Assembly: GCF_025376885.1 (NCBI RefSeq)
Contig: NZ_JAHUBR010000003.1
Coordinates: 62,001 to 126,000, forward strand
Length of the DNA: 64,000 bases
Reading direction: 5' to 3'
Source: Pseudoruegeria sp. SHC-113
GTDB lineage: Bacteria > Pseudomonadota > Alphaproteobacteria > Rhodobacterales > Rhodobacteraceae
The notes below the pieces were generated by a model. It did no database searches. It was not told the origin of the DNA and saw only the letters and a program-made list of their open reading frames with translations. The position numbers and the translations under genes are program-made. Every line of letters begins with the position of its first letter. The stretch's first letter is position 1. Positions 42,822 through 51,296 of this stretch are shown here, in pieces.

Positions 42822-44183
42822 TCAACCATTGGGGATGTCTTCCTGACCCCGCCAGCGCCCGCGTTTCAGGCGCAGGTGGAAGGGGGCGAATTTCACCACT
42901 TCTTCCACCAGCAGGATCGACAGCGCCCAGCCCGCGGGCCACTCCAGCACCAGCACCACGAAGGCGGTGAGAGGCACTTTCACGAGCCATTGCGTCCAGA
43001 GGAACAGCACCATGACGTAAACCGTCTGTCCGCCCGCGCGCAGGGTGTTGCCGCAGATCGCGTTGGAGTTCTTGGGCCACGGGAGCAGCAGGAGCACGGG
43101 CAGGAAGCTCAGCAGTGCGGCGCGCGTTGTGTCCTGAAGCGAGGTATAGAGTTGACCGGAGAACAGGATGAGCAGCGCGTAGGCGGCGGCCACGAGGAAG
43201 GCCGTGATCATCGCGCCGCGAAAGGCGATGCGCAGGAAGGCGGTGAGCCGTTCACCCCGGATGCCCTGCCCTAGAAGCTGCGCCACCGTCACGCCGGTGG
43301 CCTGCGCCCAGGACATGCCGAAGGTGCCCGCCACGTGGATCCATGGCAGGATCAGAGTGAGGGCGGCGAATTGGTACACGTCGTAGCGCGCGTAGATCAG
43401 CATGCAGACGCTGGCCGAGGCCTGCGCGCTGAAGAAGGTGGCGGCGACGGGGCTTGAGAAGGCGAGGTTGCGCCTCAGGGCCTGCAGCAGCCCGCCGCCC
43501 TCATAGCCCGCGCCGCGCGGCCATTGGCGCAGGTCCGGCAGCACATTGGCCCAAAGGAAGCCCGCGCGCAGGATTGCCGCCGCTGCGCTGCCCCAGGCCG
43601 CGCCAGCAAGCCCAAGGGCGGGCAGGGGGCCAACGCCGTGGATCAGGCCGTAGCTGAGCGCCACGTTCACCGGGAGCGCAATCAGATAGCTGTAGAAGGG
43701 CACCCGGCTGCGGCCACAGCCGGTAAAATGGGCCGAAAGGCTCTGCCCGGCGGCCTCGGCGATCACCACCAGCACGAAGATCAGCAGGTAGGTGCGCGCG
43801 GCGGCCTGAATGGCTTCAGGCTGGCCCGAGGCCGCCAGCACCGGGCCGGTGACAAGGCCGACGATGCTCAGCCCCAGCACGCAGACAGCGGCGCTGATCA
43901 CGAGGTTGGTGCGAAACACCGTCTGTTGCGCCAGCGCGCGGCCCGAGCCGAAGGCCTGCGCCACGAGGATCTGCCCGGCGTTGGCAAAGGCCGCCTGCGC
44001 GCCCAGAAGCAGGCCGGCGATGGCGCTCGCAAGCCCCATCGCCGCGAGGGAGGCCTCCCCGAGCGCGGCGACGAGGAAGGCGTCGATCACCACGATGCCG
44101 TGCAGCATCATGGCCCGCAGGGTCATGGGCCAGGTCAGGGCCAGAAGGCCCTGCCACGTGGTAGAGGTCGCGCCCCGGCTCAA
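42822..44183 (-). CDS. MATE-family efflux transporter
   Basis: A 453-residue inner-membrane protein with about twelve hydrophobic segments and the two-fold MATE pattern. MTLRAMMLHGIVVIDAFLVA opens the first half, and GTFGMSWAQATGVTVAQLLG is the corresponding segment of the second. Such carriers export drugs or metabolites with Na+ or H+ entry. The TTG start overlaps the stop of the TRAP large permease (TTGA), so it belongs to that operon. Export of a toxic by-product of uronate use is possible, but there is no direct evidence. Confidence 0.87.
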   Translation of the reverse strand: MSRGATSTTWQGLLALTWPMTLRAMMLHGIVVIDAFLVAALGEASLAAMGLASAIAGLLLGAQAAFANAGQILVAQAFGSGRALAQQTVFRTNLVISAAVCVLGLSIVGLVTGPVLAASGQPEAIQAAARTYLLIFVLVVIAEAAGQSLSAHFTGCGRSRVPFYSYLIALPVNVALSYGLIHGVGPLPALGLAGAAWGSAAAAILRAGFLWANVLPDLRQWPRGAGYEGGGLLQALRRNLAFSSPVAATFFSAQASASVCMLIYARYDVYQFAALTLILPWIHVAGTFGMSWAQATGVTVAQLLGQGIRGERLTAFLRIAFRGAMITAFLVAAAYALLILFSGQLYTSLQDTTRAALLSFLPVLLLLPWPKNSNAICGNTLRAGGQTVYVMVLFLWTQWLVKVPLTAFVVLVLEWPAGWALSILLVEEVVKFAPFHLRLKRGRWRGQEDIPNG

Positions 44184-45469
44184 GGCTCAAGGATCGACGG
44201 CAGCCAGAGCGAAACGGCTGGCACATAGGTCACGAGGATCAGGGCCACGAGGATCGCGAGGTAGAAGGGCCAGATCGATTTCAGCGCCTCCTCGATCTTG
44301 ATCCGCCCCACGGCGCAGCCCACGAAGAGGCAGGTGCCCACCGGCGGGGTGCAGAGCCCGATGCCGAGGTTGATCAGCATCATGATGCCGAACTGCGTCG
44401 GATCCATGCCGAGCCCCTTGGCGATGGGCAGGAAGATCGGCGTGCAGATCAGGATCAGCGCGGCCATGTCCATGATCATGCCCAGAACCAGCAGGATGAT
44501 GTTGATCATCAGCAGGATCATGATCGGGTTTTCCGAGATCGACACCAGCGCGTAGCTCAGCTTCGCGGGCACCTGATAGAGCGCGAGCAGGTAGGCGAAG
44601 GAGCTGGCGAAGGCGATCAGGATCATCACCATGGCGGTTGTCTTCACAGCGCCCACGACGGCGGCGCGGAAAGCCGCAAAGGAGAGGCTGCGGTAGTAGA
44701 ACTTCGTCAGCAGCACCGCGTAGATCGCGCCAAAGGCGCCGGATTCGGTGACGGTGAAGATGCCCGAGAGCGTACCGCCCACGATGATCACGGCGGTGAA
44801 GAAGCCCGGCACGGCGTCCACCGCGGCGCGGCCCACCACGGCCCAGCCGGGGAAGGGCTCTGCCGGGTAGTTGTGCTTGATCGACAGGATCCATGCGGCC
44901 ACGGCCAGCGCGCAGCACATCAGGACGCCGGGCAGAACGCCCGCGAGGAACAGCTTGGAGACGCTGATCCCGCCGCCAGCGGCCACGGCGAAGATGATCA
45001 TGTTGTGGCTCGGCGGGATCACGATCCCGGCGATGGAGCTTGTCACTGTCACGTTCACCGCGAAATCGGGGCGGTAGCCGCGCTCTTTCATCACCGGCAC
45101 CAGAAGCGAGCCGAGGGCCGAAATATCGGCCACGGCGGAGCCCGAGATGCCGCCAAACAGCATGGAAGAGAAGATGTTGACCATCGCCAACCCGCCCTTG
45201 AGGTGGCCGACGAGGGCGGAGGCCAGCGTCACCAGCCGTTTGGCGATCCCGCCGTGCAGCATGATCTCACCGGCGAAGACGAAGAAGGGAATGGCCAGCA
45301 GCGAAAAGACGGAAACCCCCGCCGTCGCGCGCTGGAAGGTGATCAGCATCGGGAAGCCTTCAAACCAGAAGGCGGCGGCGGCGGCGATGCCCATGGCAAA
45401 GGCCACCGGCGCGCCGATCACGACGCCCGCGGCAAAAGTGCCCAGAAGAATAAGAAGTCCCACGCTCAA
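44180..45469 (-). CDS. TRAP transporter large permease (DctM/SiaM-like)
   Basis: A 429-residue membrane protein with about twelve segments. It begins MSVGLLILLGTFAAGVVIGA from a TTG at 45469, and carries AIPFFVFAGEIMLHGGIAKR, SGSAVADISALGSLLVPVMK and the family NLGIGLCTPPVGTCLFVGCA. With DctP and DctQ it forms a Na+-driven importer. The start overlaps the small permease stop by four bases. A GTG at 45463 is an alternative start. The substrate is set by the adjacent DctP protein, which looks uronate-type. Confidence 0.92.
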   Translation of the reverse strand: MSVGLLILLGTFAAGVVIGAPVAFAMGIAAAAAFWFEGFPMLITFQRATAGVSVFSLLAIPFFVFAGEIMLHGGIAKRLVTLASALVGHLKGGLAMVNIFSSMLFGGISGSAVADISALGSLLVPVMKERGYRPDFAVNVTVTSSIAGIVIPPSHNMIIFAVAAGGGISVSKLFLAGVLPGVLMCCALAVAAWILSIKHNYPAEPFPGWAVVGRAAVDAVPGFFTAVIIVGGTLSGIFTVTESGAFGAIYAVLLTKFYYRSLSFAAFRAAVVGAVKTTAMVMILIAFASSFAYLLALYQVPAKLSYALVSISENPIMILLMINIILLVLGMIMDMAALILICTPIFLPIAKGLGMDPTQFGIMMLINLGIGLCTPPVGTCLFVGCAVGRIKIEEALKSIWPFYLAILVALILVTYVPAVSLWLPSILEP

Positions 45470-45996
45470 TAGTCCTTGATCGAGTGGTCCGGGGCCCAGT
45501 CCCGGAAGGTGAGGATGCGCAGCAGGCCGCGCGTCCCGGCAAAGAGCACGAGCAGCGCGCCCAGTGAGGTGATGGCGGCAGTCCGCACGCTCTCGGGGAT
45601 GTTCAGCATCGGCAGCATCGTGTCCGCGCCGAATTCCATCAGCGTCGCACCGGCCACGAGCATCACCGCGCCAAAGCCCGCGAGCACGAAATCGATGAAG
45701 ATCAGCAGGGCTTTCTGGGCCGTCTCCGGCAGCATGTCGCGAAACAGGGTCACGCCGATGTGGGTGTCCTGATGTACGCCCGCGGCGGCGCCCAGAAAGG
45801 CGATGTAGCAGATCAGGAGCAGGGCGAGCTGCTCGACCCATGTGGGGGTGACGTTCAGCACGTAGCGGCCGAACACCAGCCAGCCGAAAGTGGCGATCAG
45901 CACCACGAGCGCGACAGAGGCGATCAGGATGCAGAGGGAGCAGATCCAGTCGAGCGCCTGCTCGATCCGGCGCACGAGGGGCGAGTCAGCGGTCAC
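45466..45996 (-). CDS. TRAP transporter small permease (DctQ-like)
   Basis: A 176-residue protein with four hydrophobic segments (CSLCILIASVALVVLIATFGW first) and the DctQ-typical FGRYVLNVTPTWVEQLALLL. It couples the large permease to the binding protein in the membrane. It lies 79 bases after dctP and overlaps dctM. Nothing is unusual about its length or motifs. Confidence 0.9.
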   Translation of the reverse strand: MTADSPLVRRIEQALDWICSLCILIASVALVVLIATFGWLVFGRYVLNVTPTWVEQLALLLICYIAFLGAAAGVHQDTHIGVTLFRDMLPETAQKALLIFIDFVLAGFGAVMLVAGATLMEFGADTMLPMLNIPESVRTAAITSLGALLVLFAGTRGLLRILTFRDWAPDHSIKDY

Positions 45997-46075
45997 GCGC
46001 GATCTCCAGATAAAAGGGTTTTGAAACGGAATGGCGGGGCCCGGTTGGGGCCCCGCCGGAGAGACTTTACAGAGA

Positions 46076-47062
46076 TCAGTTGCCCTGGATCAGGTCAACG
46101 ATCGGCTTCAGGTCCGGGTTGTCGGCGAGGAAGGATTCGTACACCGGAGCCATTGCGGCCTGGAACGGGCCCTTGTCCGCGATCGTGTTGATCTCGGTGC
46201 CACCGGCTTGGACTTTCTCAAGGCTCGCGGCTTCACGCTCCTGCCACAGCTTGCGCTGCAGTTCGGCGCTGTTGCGGCCGGCCGTTTTCACGATCTCCTG
46301 CTGCTCAGGCGTGAGCTTTTCCCAGGTCTTCAGGCTCATGCAGAGGCATTCCGGGATGATCAGGTGCTCGGTGAGCGAGTAGTATTTCGCCACTTCGAAG
46401 TGGTTGGTGGACTCGTACGAGGGCGGGTTGTTCTCCGCACCGTCCACGACACCGGTCTTGATCGACTGGTAGACCTCGGCGAAGGCCATCGGGGTGGCGT
46501 TGCCGTCCATGGATTCGACCATCTTCACGAAAAGGTCGTTGCTCATCACGCGCACTTTCAGGCCTTCGACGTCGGCCGGCGTGTTGATCGGGCGCACCGA
46601 GTTGTAGAAGGAGCGTGCGCCGGCGTCATACCAGCCCAGCGGCACGATGCCCTTGGCGATCATGCCCTTGCCGATGGCTTCGCCCACTTCGCCGTCCATC
46701 ATCTCGTACATCTCGGGGATGGAGGGGAAGATGAAGGGCAGGGAAACGACGTTTGTCTCCGGCACGGATTGGCCCATCGGCCCGAGGGAGAATTCGCCGA
46801 AATCGATCACGCCGAGGCGGATCTGCTCGATGGCGTCAGGCTGCGAGCCGAGCACGCCGTTGTGGTAGATCTTGCCGGTGATCTCGCCGCCGGTCTTTTC
46901 GGTCACTTCGGCCATGAAGGCCTCCATACCGTGAGACACGGGGTAATCTTCGACGTGGATGTTCCAGCCGCGCATGTCGAGCGCGAGCGCGCCGGTGGCG
47001 GCGCAGGTCACGGAGACCGCAGCAGCGGTCGCCGCGAGTTTGATTTTGGTGAATGCGTTCAT
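46076..47062 (-). CDS. TRAP transporter substrate-binding protein, uronate type (DctP family)
   Basis: A 328-residue periplasmic binding protein with signal peptide ending near GALALDM. The substrate-carboxylate Arg is in GLKVRVMSN. The segment DGAENNPPSYESTNHFEVAK resembles the ENN-x-PSY pattern that I recall from D-glucuronate/D-galacturonate-binding TRAP proteins, rather than the C4-dicarboxylate type. Promoter DNA upstream carries a CTAGTATTCAAG site related to the GntR palindrome. Import of uronate monomers next to an alginate locus is a consistent role. The ligand call is moderate. Confidence 0.85.
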   Translation of the reverse strand: MNAFTKIKLAATAAAVSVTCAATGALALDMRGWNIHVEDYPVSHGMEAFMAEVTEKTGGEITGKIYHNGVLGSQPDAIEQIRLGVIDFGEFSLGPMGQSVPETNVVSLPFIFPSIPEMYEMMDGEVGEAIGKGMIAKGIVPLGWYDAGARSFYNSVRPINTPADVEGLKVRVMSNDLFVKMVESMDGNATPMAFAEVYQSIKTGVVDGAENNPPSYESTNHFEVAKYYSLTEHLIIPECLCMSLKTWEKLTPEQQEIVKTAGRNSAELQRKLWQEREAASLEKVQAGGTEINTIADKGPFQAAMAPVYESFLADNPDLKPIVDLIQGN

Positions 47063-47128
47063 CTTTTTCCTCCCGGTGATGACGTTACGGCCGAGGGGTG
47101 AATCCTGTGGGCCGTTTATAGTAGTATG

Positions 47129-47140
47129 CTAGTATTCAAG
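47129..47140 (-). promoter_or_regulatory. Degenerate GntR operator CTAGTATTCAAG
   Basis: This matches 10 of 12 bases of the perfect palindrome CTTGTATACAAG at 48216-48227 and lies 67 bases upstream of the TRAP dctP-type start, a suitable repressor position. Binding is inferred. Confidence 0.5.
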
Positions 47141-47273
47141 TATGCGCCAAGACAAAAATGAACGGTTGGCACGGAGCCTGTTCTGGCATGGCGGGCCGTC
47201 CTCCTTTTGGCGCGCTTGATTTGCAAAAGGCATGGGGCAGGTGGGTTCAGCCCCTGAGCCTGCCGGTAATATG

Positions 47274-47297
47274 CTTGTATGCAAACTTGCATACAAG
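47274..47297. promoter_or_regulatory. 11-base inverted repeat, GntR operator candidate
   Basis: CTTGTATGCAA (47274-47284) and TTGCATACAAG (47287-47297) form a perfect inverted repeat with a 2-base centre. The outer CTTGTAT/ATACAAG halves are those of the palindrome at 48216. It lies 212 bases upstream of dctP and just after the GntR terminator. Confidence 0.65.
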
Positions 47298-47339
47298 AAA
47301 AAAGTTTACGAATCTAAGAAGCACTGGCCCGCAAACAAA

Positions 47340-47365
47340 AAAACGGCCGGGAGGCCGGCCGTTTT
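47340..47365 (-). terminator. Intrinsic terminator of the GntR gene
   Basis: AAAACGGCCGG (47340-47350) pairs with CCGGCCGTTTT (47355-47365) around a 4-base loop. Read on the minus strand, the stem is followed by a run of Ts (complement of the A-run at 47337-47343), 24 bases after the GntR stop. Confidence 0.88.
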
Positions 47366-47388
47366 CGGGAGGTGGGCTGTGTGAGGGG

Positions 47389-48081
47389 TTAGTCTTCGCT
47401 GTCGTCGAAGTAGGCGGCACTGGTGACGCGAATCGCTTCGATCGTATCGTCTAGGCGCGAGAGGTGGCGCATACCGGCCTCCGCAGCAGCTTCCGCGTTG
47501 CCGGTTTTTACGGCCGTCGCGATTGCCTCGTGATCCTCTACAAGCTGGGGCATCCGATTCTCTTTCGAGAGCCCGAGCATGCAGAGCCGATCCACCTTTT
47601 CCTTCTCCGCGCGAATCACGTCGAAGGCAAAAGGCACGCCCGCGATGTCGCAAAGTGTTTGGTGAAATTCATAGTCCAATCGCGCAAATGCGGCGTGGTC
47701 TCTTTCAGCCAGGGCTTTGTTTTGCATTGCTAAACAAGCGTCAAGCTGGTGGCCATCCGCCGGTGTGCAGCGGGCCGAGGCGCGCCGCAGGACCTCTGCT
47801 TCAACAGACGCGCGCACGAAGCGCGAGCGTTCGATGGCGGCGGAAGAGAACTTCTTCACTTCTGTCGCTTTCTTCGGACGAATCAGGATCAGGTCCATGT
47901 TCGCGAGCCGGTTGAAAGCATCGCGCACCGGCTGGCGCGAGACGCCGAACTGGCTGGCGATATCCGTTTCCGAGATTCGCGTGCCAGGCAGCAGGCGCAT
48001 TTGGCGGATGTCGTCATAGAGCTGCTCGACGATCCTGTCGACGCTGCTGCGCGTCGTCTGCGCTGTCTCTGCGTTGGCCAT
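47389..48081 (-). CDS. GntR-family (FadR/FCD) regulator of uronate/alginate genes (probable)
   Basis: A 230-residue regulator: N-terminal winged HTH (ISETDIASQFGVSRQPVRDA), then an FCD domain with metal-type residues (ARLDYEFHQTLCDIAG, VEDHEAIATAV, GMRHLSRLD). I used the ATG at 48081 preceded by GGAAGC; the much longer open frame upstream is antisense DNA. It lies between the uronate-type TRAP operon and the alginate ABC operon, with CTTGTATACAAG-type palindromes on both sides. It probably represses both and itself, with a uronate or KDG-like inducer. Confidence 0.88.
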   Translation of the reverse strand: MANAETAQTTRSSVDRIVEQLYDDIRQMRLLPGTRISETDIASQFGVSRQPVRDAFNRLANMDLILIRPKKATEVKKFSSAAIERSRFVRASVEAEVLRRASARCTPADGHQLDACLAMQNKALAERDHAAFARLDYEFHQTLCDIAGVPFAFDVIRAEKEKVDRLCMLGLSKENRMPQLVEDHEAIATAVKTGNAEAAAEAGMRHLSRLDDTIEAIRVTSAAYFDDSED

Positions 48082-48203
48082 GGTGCTTCCTTTCCTGCCG
48101 GTCCCACATAGCTGCGGGCCGGGGTCCGATCCAGTGTTTCGCACCCCTCTCGGGCCGCTTTGCGCCGCCTTGGCGCGGGTTTCAAGGATTGCTTGTCGGC
48201 AAT

Positions 48204-48227
48204 CTTGTATTTTATCTTGTATACAAG
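48204..48227. promoter_or_regulatory. Operator CTTGTATACAAG plus upstream half-site
   Basis: A perfect 12-base palindrome (48216-48227) is preceded by a half-site CTTGTAT at 48204-48210. It sits between the divergent GntR gene (start 48081) and the alginate importer operon (start 48310), directly before TTGACG (48230-48235), a plausible -35 box for the operon. The form fits FadR-subfamily GntR operators. Confidence 0.7.
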
Positions 48228-48309
48228 TATTGACGAGCAGAGATTTTTCGTCAAGCCTAAGGGTGAGTAAAGGCGCGGCCAGTGTTGGGCCGCTGGGGAG
48301 GAGAATGCT

Positions 48310-49410
48310 ATGTCCGGAGTCCGACTGGACCAAATCGTGAAAGCCTACGGGGGGCTTCAGGTCGTTCATGGGATCGATCTTGAGGTCACGCCCGGCGAGT
48401 TTGTCGTGCTTGTGGGGCCTTCCGGATGTGGGAAATCCACCACGCTGCGGATGATCGCCGGATTGGAAGAGATCTCCGACGGTACGCTCACGATCGACGA
48501 TCGCGTGATGAACGCGATCGCGCCCAAGGACCGCGACGTGGCCATGGTGTTCCAGAACTACGCGCTCTATCCGCACCTGAACGTGGCCGACAACATCGCC
48601 TTCGGCCTGCGAATTCGCAAAACCAAGAAGCCCGAGATCGCCGCCGCCGTTCAGGAAGTCAGCGGCATCCTCGGCCTCACCGAATACCTCGAACGCCGCC
48701 CGGCGGATCTGTCTGGCGGCCAGCGCCAGCGCGTGGCCATGGGCCGCGCCATCGTGCGCCGTCCCAAGGTCTTCCTCTTTGACGAGCCGCTCTCCAACCT
48801 CGACGCCAAGCTGCGTACCGCCATGCGCGCCGAGATCAAGCGGCTGCACAAGCGCCTTGGCGCGACCTCCATCTATGTGACTCACGATCAGGTCGAGGCG
48901 ATGACGCTCGCCGACCGGATCGTCGTGATGAACGACGGCCGCATCGAGCAGGTCGGCGCGCCGATGGATCTGTTCCTGAACCCGGCCAACACCTTCGTTG
49001 CCGGCTTCCTCGGCTCGCCGCCGATGAACATGGTGCAGGCGAAGATCGTGGCGGGCGACACTAGCCCGCGCGCCGAGTTCGGTGGCCAGAGCCTGCAGAT
49101 CGCCGATCTGCCAGAGCTGCGCGGCCAGACCGGGCGAATCGTGACACTGGGCATCCGGCCCGAATTCGTGACGCTCGCGCCGGATGATCCGGCAGGCGTC
49201 GAAGTCTCGGTGGATCTCGTGGAAACGCTCGGCTCCGAAGCATTGGTGCACGCAACACTGGGCGAAAAGCCCTTCGTGATCCGCGCCGAAACCATCGGTC
49301 GCACGCTCACCGCTTACGGGGCCACCCGTTTCACCATCCCACCGCACCTCGTGCGGGTGTTTGACGCCGACACGGGCAACGCCCTTGCCGGGCAGGTGAA
49401 TGTCCAATGA
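48310..49410 (+). CDS. algS: ABC importer ATPase, AlgS-like (MalK/UgpC family)
   Basis: A 366-residue ATPase: Walker A GPSGCGKSTT, Q-loop VFQNYALYPH, signature LSGGQRQRVAMGRAI, Walker B VFLFDEPLSNLD, switch YVTHDQVEAMT, then a C-terminal OB-type regulatory domain (LGIRPEFVTLAPD). It leads the operon of two LplB/LplC-type permeases and an AlgQ-like binding protein. The gene symbol is given by analogy with the Sphingomonas A1 alginate importer. Such ATPases can be shared, and it may also serve the ATPase-less importer at 12488-15495. Confidence 0.9.
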   Translation: MSGVRLDQIVKAYGGLQVVHGIDLEVTPGEFVVLVGPSGCGKSTTLRMIAGLEEISDGTLTIDDRVMNAIAPKDRDVAMVFQNYALYPHLNVADNIAFGLRIRKTKKPEIAAAVQEVSGILGLTEYLERRPADLSGGQRQRVAMGRAIVRRPKVFLFDEPLSNLDAKLRTAMRAEIKRLHKRLGATSIYVTHDQVEAMTLADRIVVMNDGRIEQVGAPMDLFLNPANTFVAGFLGSPPMNMVQAKIVAGDTSPRAEFGGQSLQIADLPELRGQTGRIVTLGIRPEFVTLAPDDPAGVEVSVDLVETLGSEALVHATLGEKPFVIRAETIGRTLTAYGATRFTIPPHLVRVFDADTGNALAGQVNVQ

Positions 49411-50375
49411 CGGATCTGCCGCAAGAAAACGCCCCGCCCCTGCGCAAGGCCCATGCCAAGCCCACCCGGCTTGAGGCGGCTGTCGCGCATTTGAAGCGCG
49501 AATGGCAGCTCTACCTGATGCTGGTGCCGATGGTCCTTTGGCTGCTGCTGTTCCTCTACAAGCCGATGTACGGGCTGCAGATCGCTTTCAAGGATTACTC
49601 GATTTTCCGCGGCATCCAGGGCAGCCCCTGGGTGGGTCTTGAGCACTTCCAGACGCTGTTTTCGAACGATCAGTTCATCCGCGCCCTGCGCAACACGGTG
49701 ATCATCAGCTTCTACACGCTGCTCTTCGGCTTTCCCGTGCCGATCCTGCTGGCGCTGATGTTCAACGAGATCCTGCATCGCTTCTTCAAGAAAACATCGC
49801 AGACAATTGTCTACCTGCCGCATTTCATCTCCTCGGTGATCATCGCCGGGATCGTGATCACGGCGTTTTCGCCGTCCGCCGGCATCGTGAACACCATGCT
49901 CGGCTGGTTCGGGATCGAGCCGATCTACTTCCTGACGAAGCCCGAATGGTTCCGCCCGATCTTCATCGGCACCGGCATCTGGCAGGAGGCGGGCTTCCAA
50001 TCCATCGTCTACTTGGCCGCCATCGCGGGCGTTTCGCCCACGCTGTATGAAAGCGCAGTGGTGGATGGCGCGAGCCGCTGGCAAATGATGTGGAAGATCA
50101 CCATCCCCAGCATCCTGCCGACGATCATCATCATGCTGATCATCCGCATCGGCAACATCATGGAAGTCAGCTTCGAGATGGTGATCCTGCTCTACCAGCC
50201 GGCCACCTACGAGACCGCCGACGTGGTGAACACCTTCATCTATCGCCAGGGCATCCAGGGCGGCCAATACGATCTGGCCGCAGCGGCCGGCCTGTTCAAC
50301 GCGGTTGTCGCCTTCGTTCTGGTGGTCGGGGCCAACAGCATCTCCAAGCGCTACTCGCGCACGTCGCTGTGGTGA
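49407..50375 (+). CDS. algM1: ABC permease, AlgM1-like (LplB family)
   Basis: A 322-residue inner-membrane permease of the LplB/polysaccharide type, with six main hydrophobic segments and a long N-terminal cytoplasmic leader before WQLYLMLVPMVLWLLLFLYK. The EAA loop is YESAVVDGASRWQMMWKITI. LplB-type permeases move oligosaccharides with binding proteins of about 500 residues, as AlgM1 does with AlgQ. The start overlaps the ATPase stop (ATGA). Confidence 0.87.
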   Translation: MTDLPQENAPPLRKAHAKPTRLEAAVAHLKREWQLYLMLVPMVLWLLLFLYKPMYGLQIAFKDYSIFRGIQGSPWVGLEHFQTLFSNDQFIRALRNTVIISFYTLLFGFPVPILLALMFNEILHRFFKKTSQTIVYLPHFISSVIIAGIVITAFSPSAGIVNTMLGWFGIEPIYFLTKPEWFRPIFIGTGIWQEAGFQSIVYLAAIAGVSPTLYESAVVDGASRWQMMWKITIPSILPTIIIMLIIRIGNIMEVSFEMVILLYQPATYETADVVNTFIYRQGIQGGQYDLAAAAGLFNAVVAFVLVVGANSISKRYSRTSLW

Positions 50376-50388
50376 GAGGAGCAATCAG

Positions 50389-51270
50389 ATGACGAACTTC
50401 AATCTCTACAGCCGTGGCGACAAGCTCTTCGTGATCCTGAACATGGTTCTGATCGGCATGTTCACGATCTCCACGCTCTACCCGTTCATCTATATCGCCG
50501 CCGTTTCCTTCAGCTCCGGCTTCGAGGCGCGCGCGGGGAACGTGGTCCTCACCCCGGTGGGGGCAACGCTGCAGGCCTACAAGCATGTGCTGAGCCAGGA
50601 GATGTTCTGGATCAGCTACAAGAACACCTTCATCTACACCATCGGCGGCACGCTGATGAGCCTGATCATCATCATCCCCGGCGCCTATGCGCTCTCGCGC
50701 CCGCAGCTGAAAGGGCGGCGGTTCTGGAACCTGCTGGTGGCCTTCACCATGTGGTTCAACGCCGGGATGATCCCCTTCTTCCTGAACATGCGGGATCTGG
50801 GGCTGCTGGACAGCTACTTCGGCATCATCATCGGCTTCGCGGTGAACGGCTTCAACATCATCCTGCTGCGTAACTTCTTTGAGGGCATCCCGCAGAGCTT
50901 CGAGGAAGCCGCGCGGATGGATGGAGCGAGCGAGCTGCAGGTGCTGTGGAAGGTCTACATGCCGCTCTCCAAGCCCGCCATCGCAACGGTGTCGCTCTTC
51001 TGCATCGTGTCGCGCTGGAACGGCTTCTTCTGGGCCATGGTGCTCCTGCAGGACGAAGAGAAGATCCCGCTGCAGGTCTACCTGCGCCACACCATCGTGA
51101 CGCTCTCGGACGACAATGAATTCGGGGCCTCGCTGGTGGATGCCGCCTACAGCGTGGAGACAGTGACCGCCGCGATCATCGTCTGCTCCATCATCCCGAT
51201 CCTGATCGTTTACCCGTTCATCCAACGCTACTTCGAGAAGGGCATCCTTCTGGGCGGCGTCAAAGAATAA
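50389..51270 (+). CDS. algM2: ABC permease, AlgM2-like (LplC family)
   Basis: A 293-residue permease with TISTLYPFIYIAAVSFSSGF early, the EAA loop FEEAARMDGASELQVLWKVY and about six hydrophobic segments. It is the partner of the upstream LplB-type permease. AGAGGAGCAATCAG precedes the ATG, 13 bases after the previous stop. The next gene is the binding protein, 26 bases on. Its family is named for Firmicutes lipoprotein-type sugar importers and includes alginate AlgM2. Confidence 0.87.
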   Translation: MTNFNLYSRGDKLFVILNMVLIGMFTISTLYPFIYIAAVSFSSGFEARAGNVVLTPVGATLQAYKHVLSQEMFWISYKNTFIYTIGGTLMSLIIIIPGAYALSRPQLKGRRFWNLLVAFTMWFNAGMIPFFLNMRDLGLLDSYFGIIIGFAVNGFNIILLRNFFEGIPQSFEEAARMDGASELQVLWKVYMPLSKPAIATVSLFCIVSRWNGFFWAMVLLQDEEKIPLQVYLRHTIVTLSDDNEFGASLVDAAYSVETVTAAIIVCSIIPILIVYPFIQRYFEKGILLGGVKE

Positions 51271-51296
51271 TCACCATTCGCAACTGGGAGGAAATC

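Larger units (their letters stand above)
47063..47388 (-). promoter_or_regulatory. Regulatory region between GntR gene and uronate TRAP operon
   Basis: These 326 bases carry no gene. From high to low coordinate on the minus strand they hold the GntR terminator (47340-47365), a perfect inverted repeat (47274-47297), plain GC-rich DNA, and a degenerate operator (47129-47140) with AT-rich promoter DNA before dctP. GTATGC also occurs twice near 47124 and 47140. The region is the probable promoter of the TRAP operon. Confidence 0.6.

Noticed and set aside
46076-47062. C4-dicarboxylate-binding DctP
   Set aside because: The ENN-x-PSY-like segment and the alginate/uronate surroundings favour uronates, and no DctB/DctD two-component genes are near.
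47389-49407. A 672-residue minus-strand frame continuous with the GntR gene
   Set aside because: The part above 48081 is the reverse complement of the AlgS-like ATPase gene; the regulator begins at the ATG at 48081, which leaves a normal HTH.
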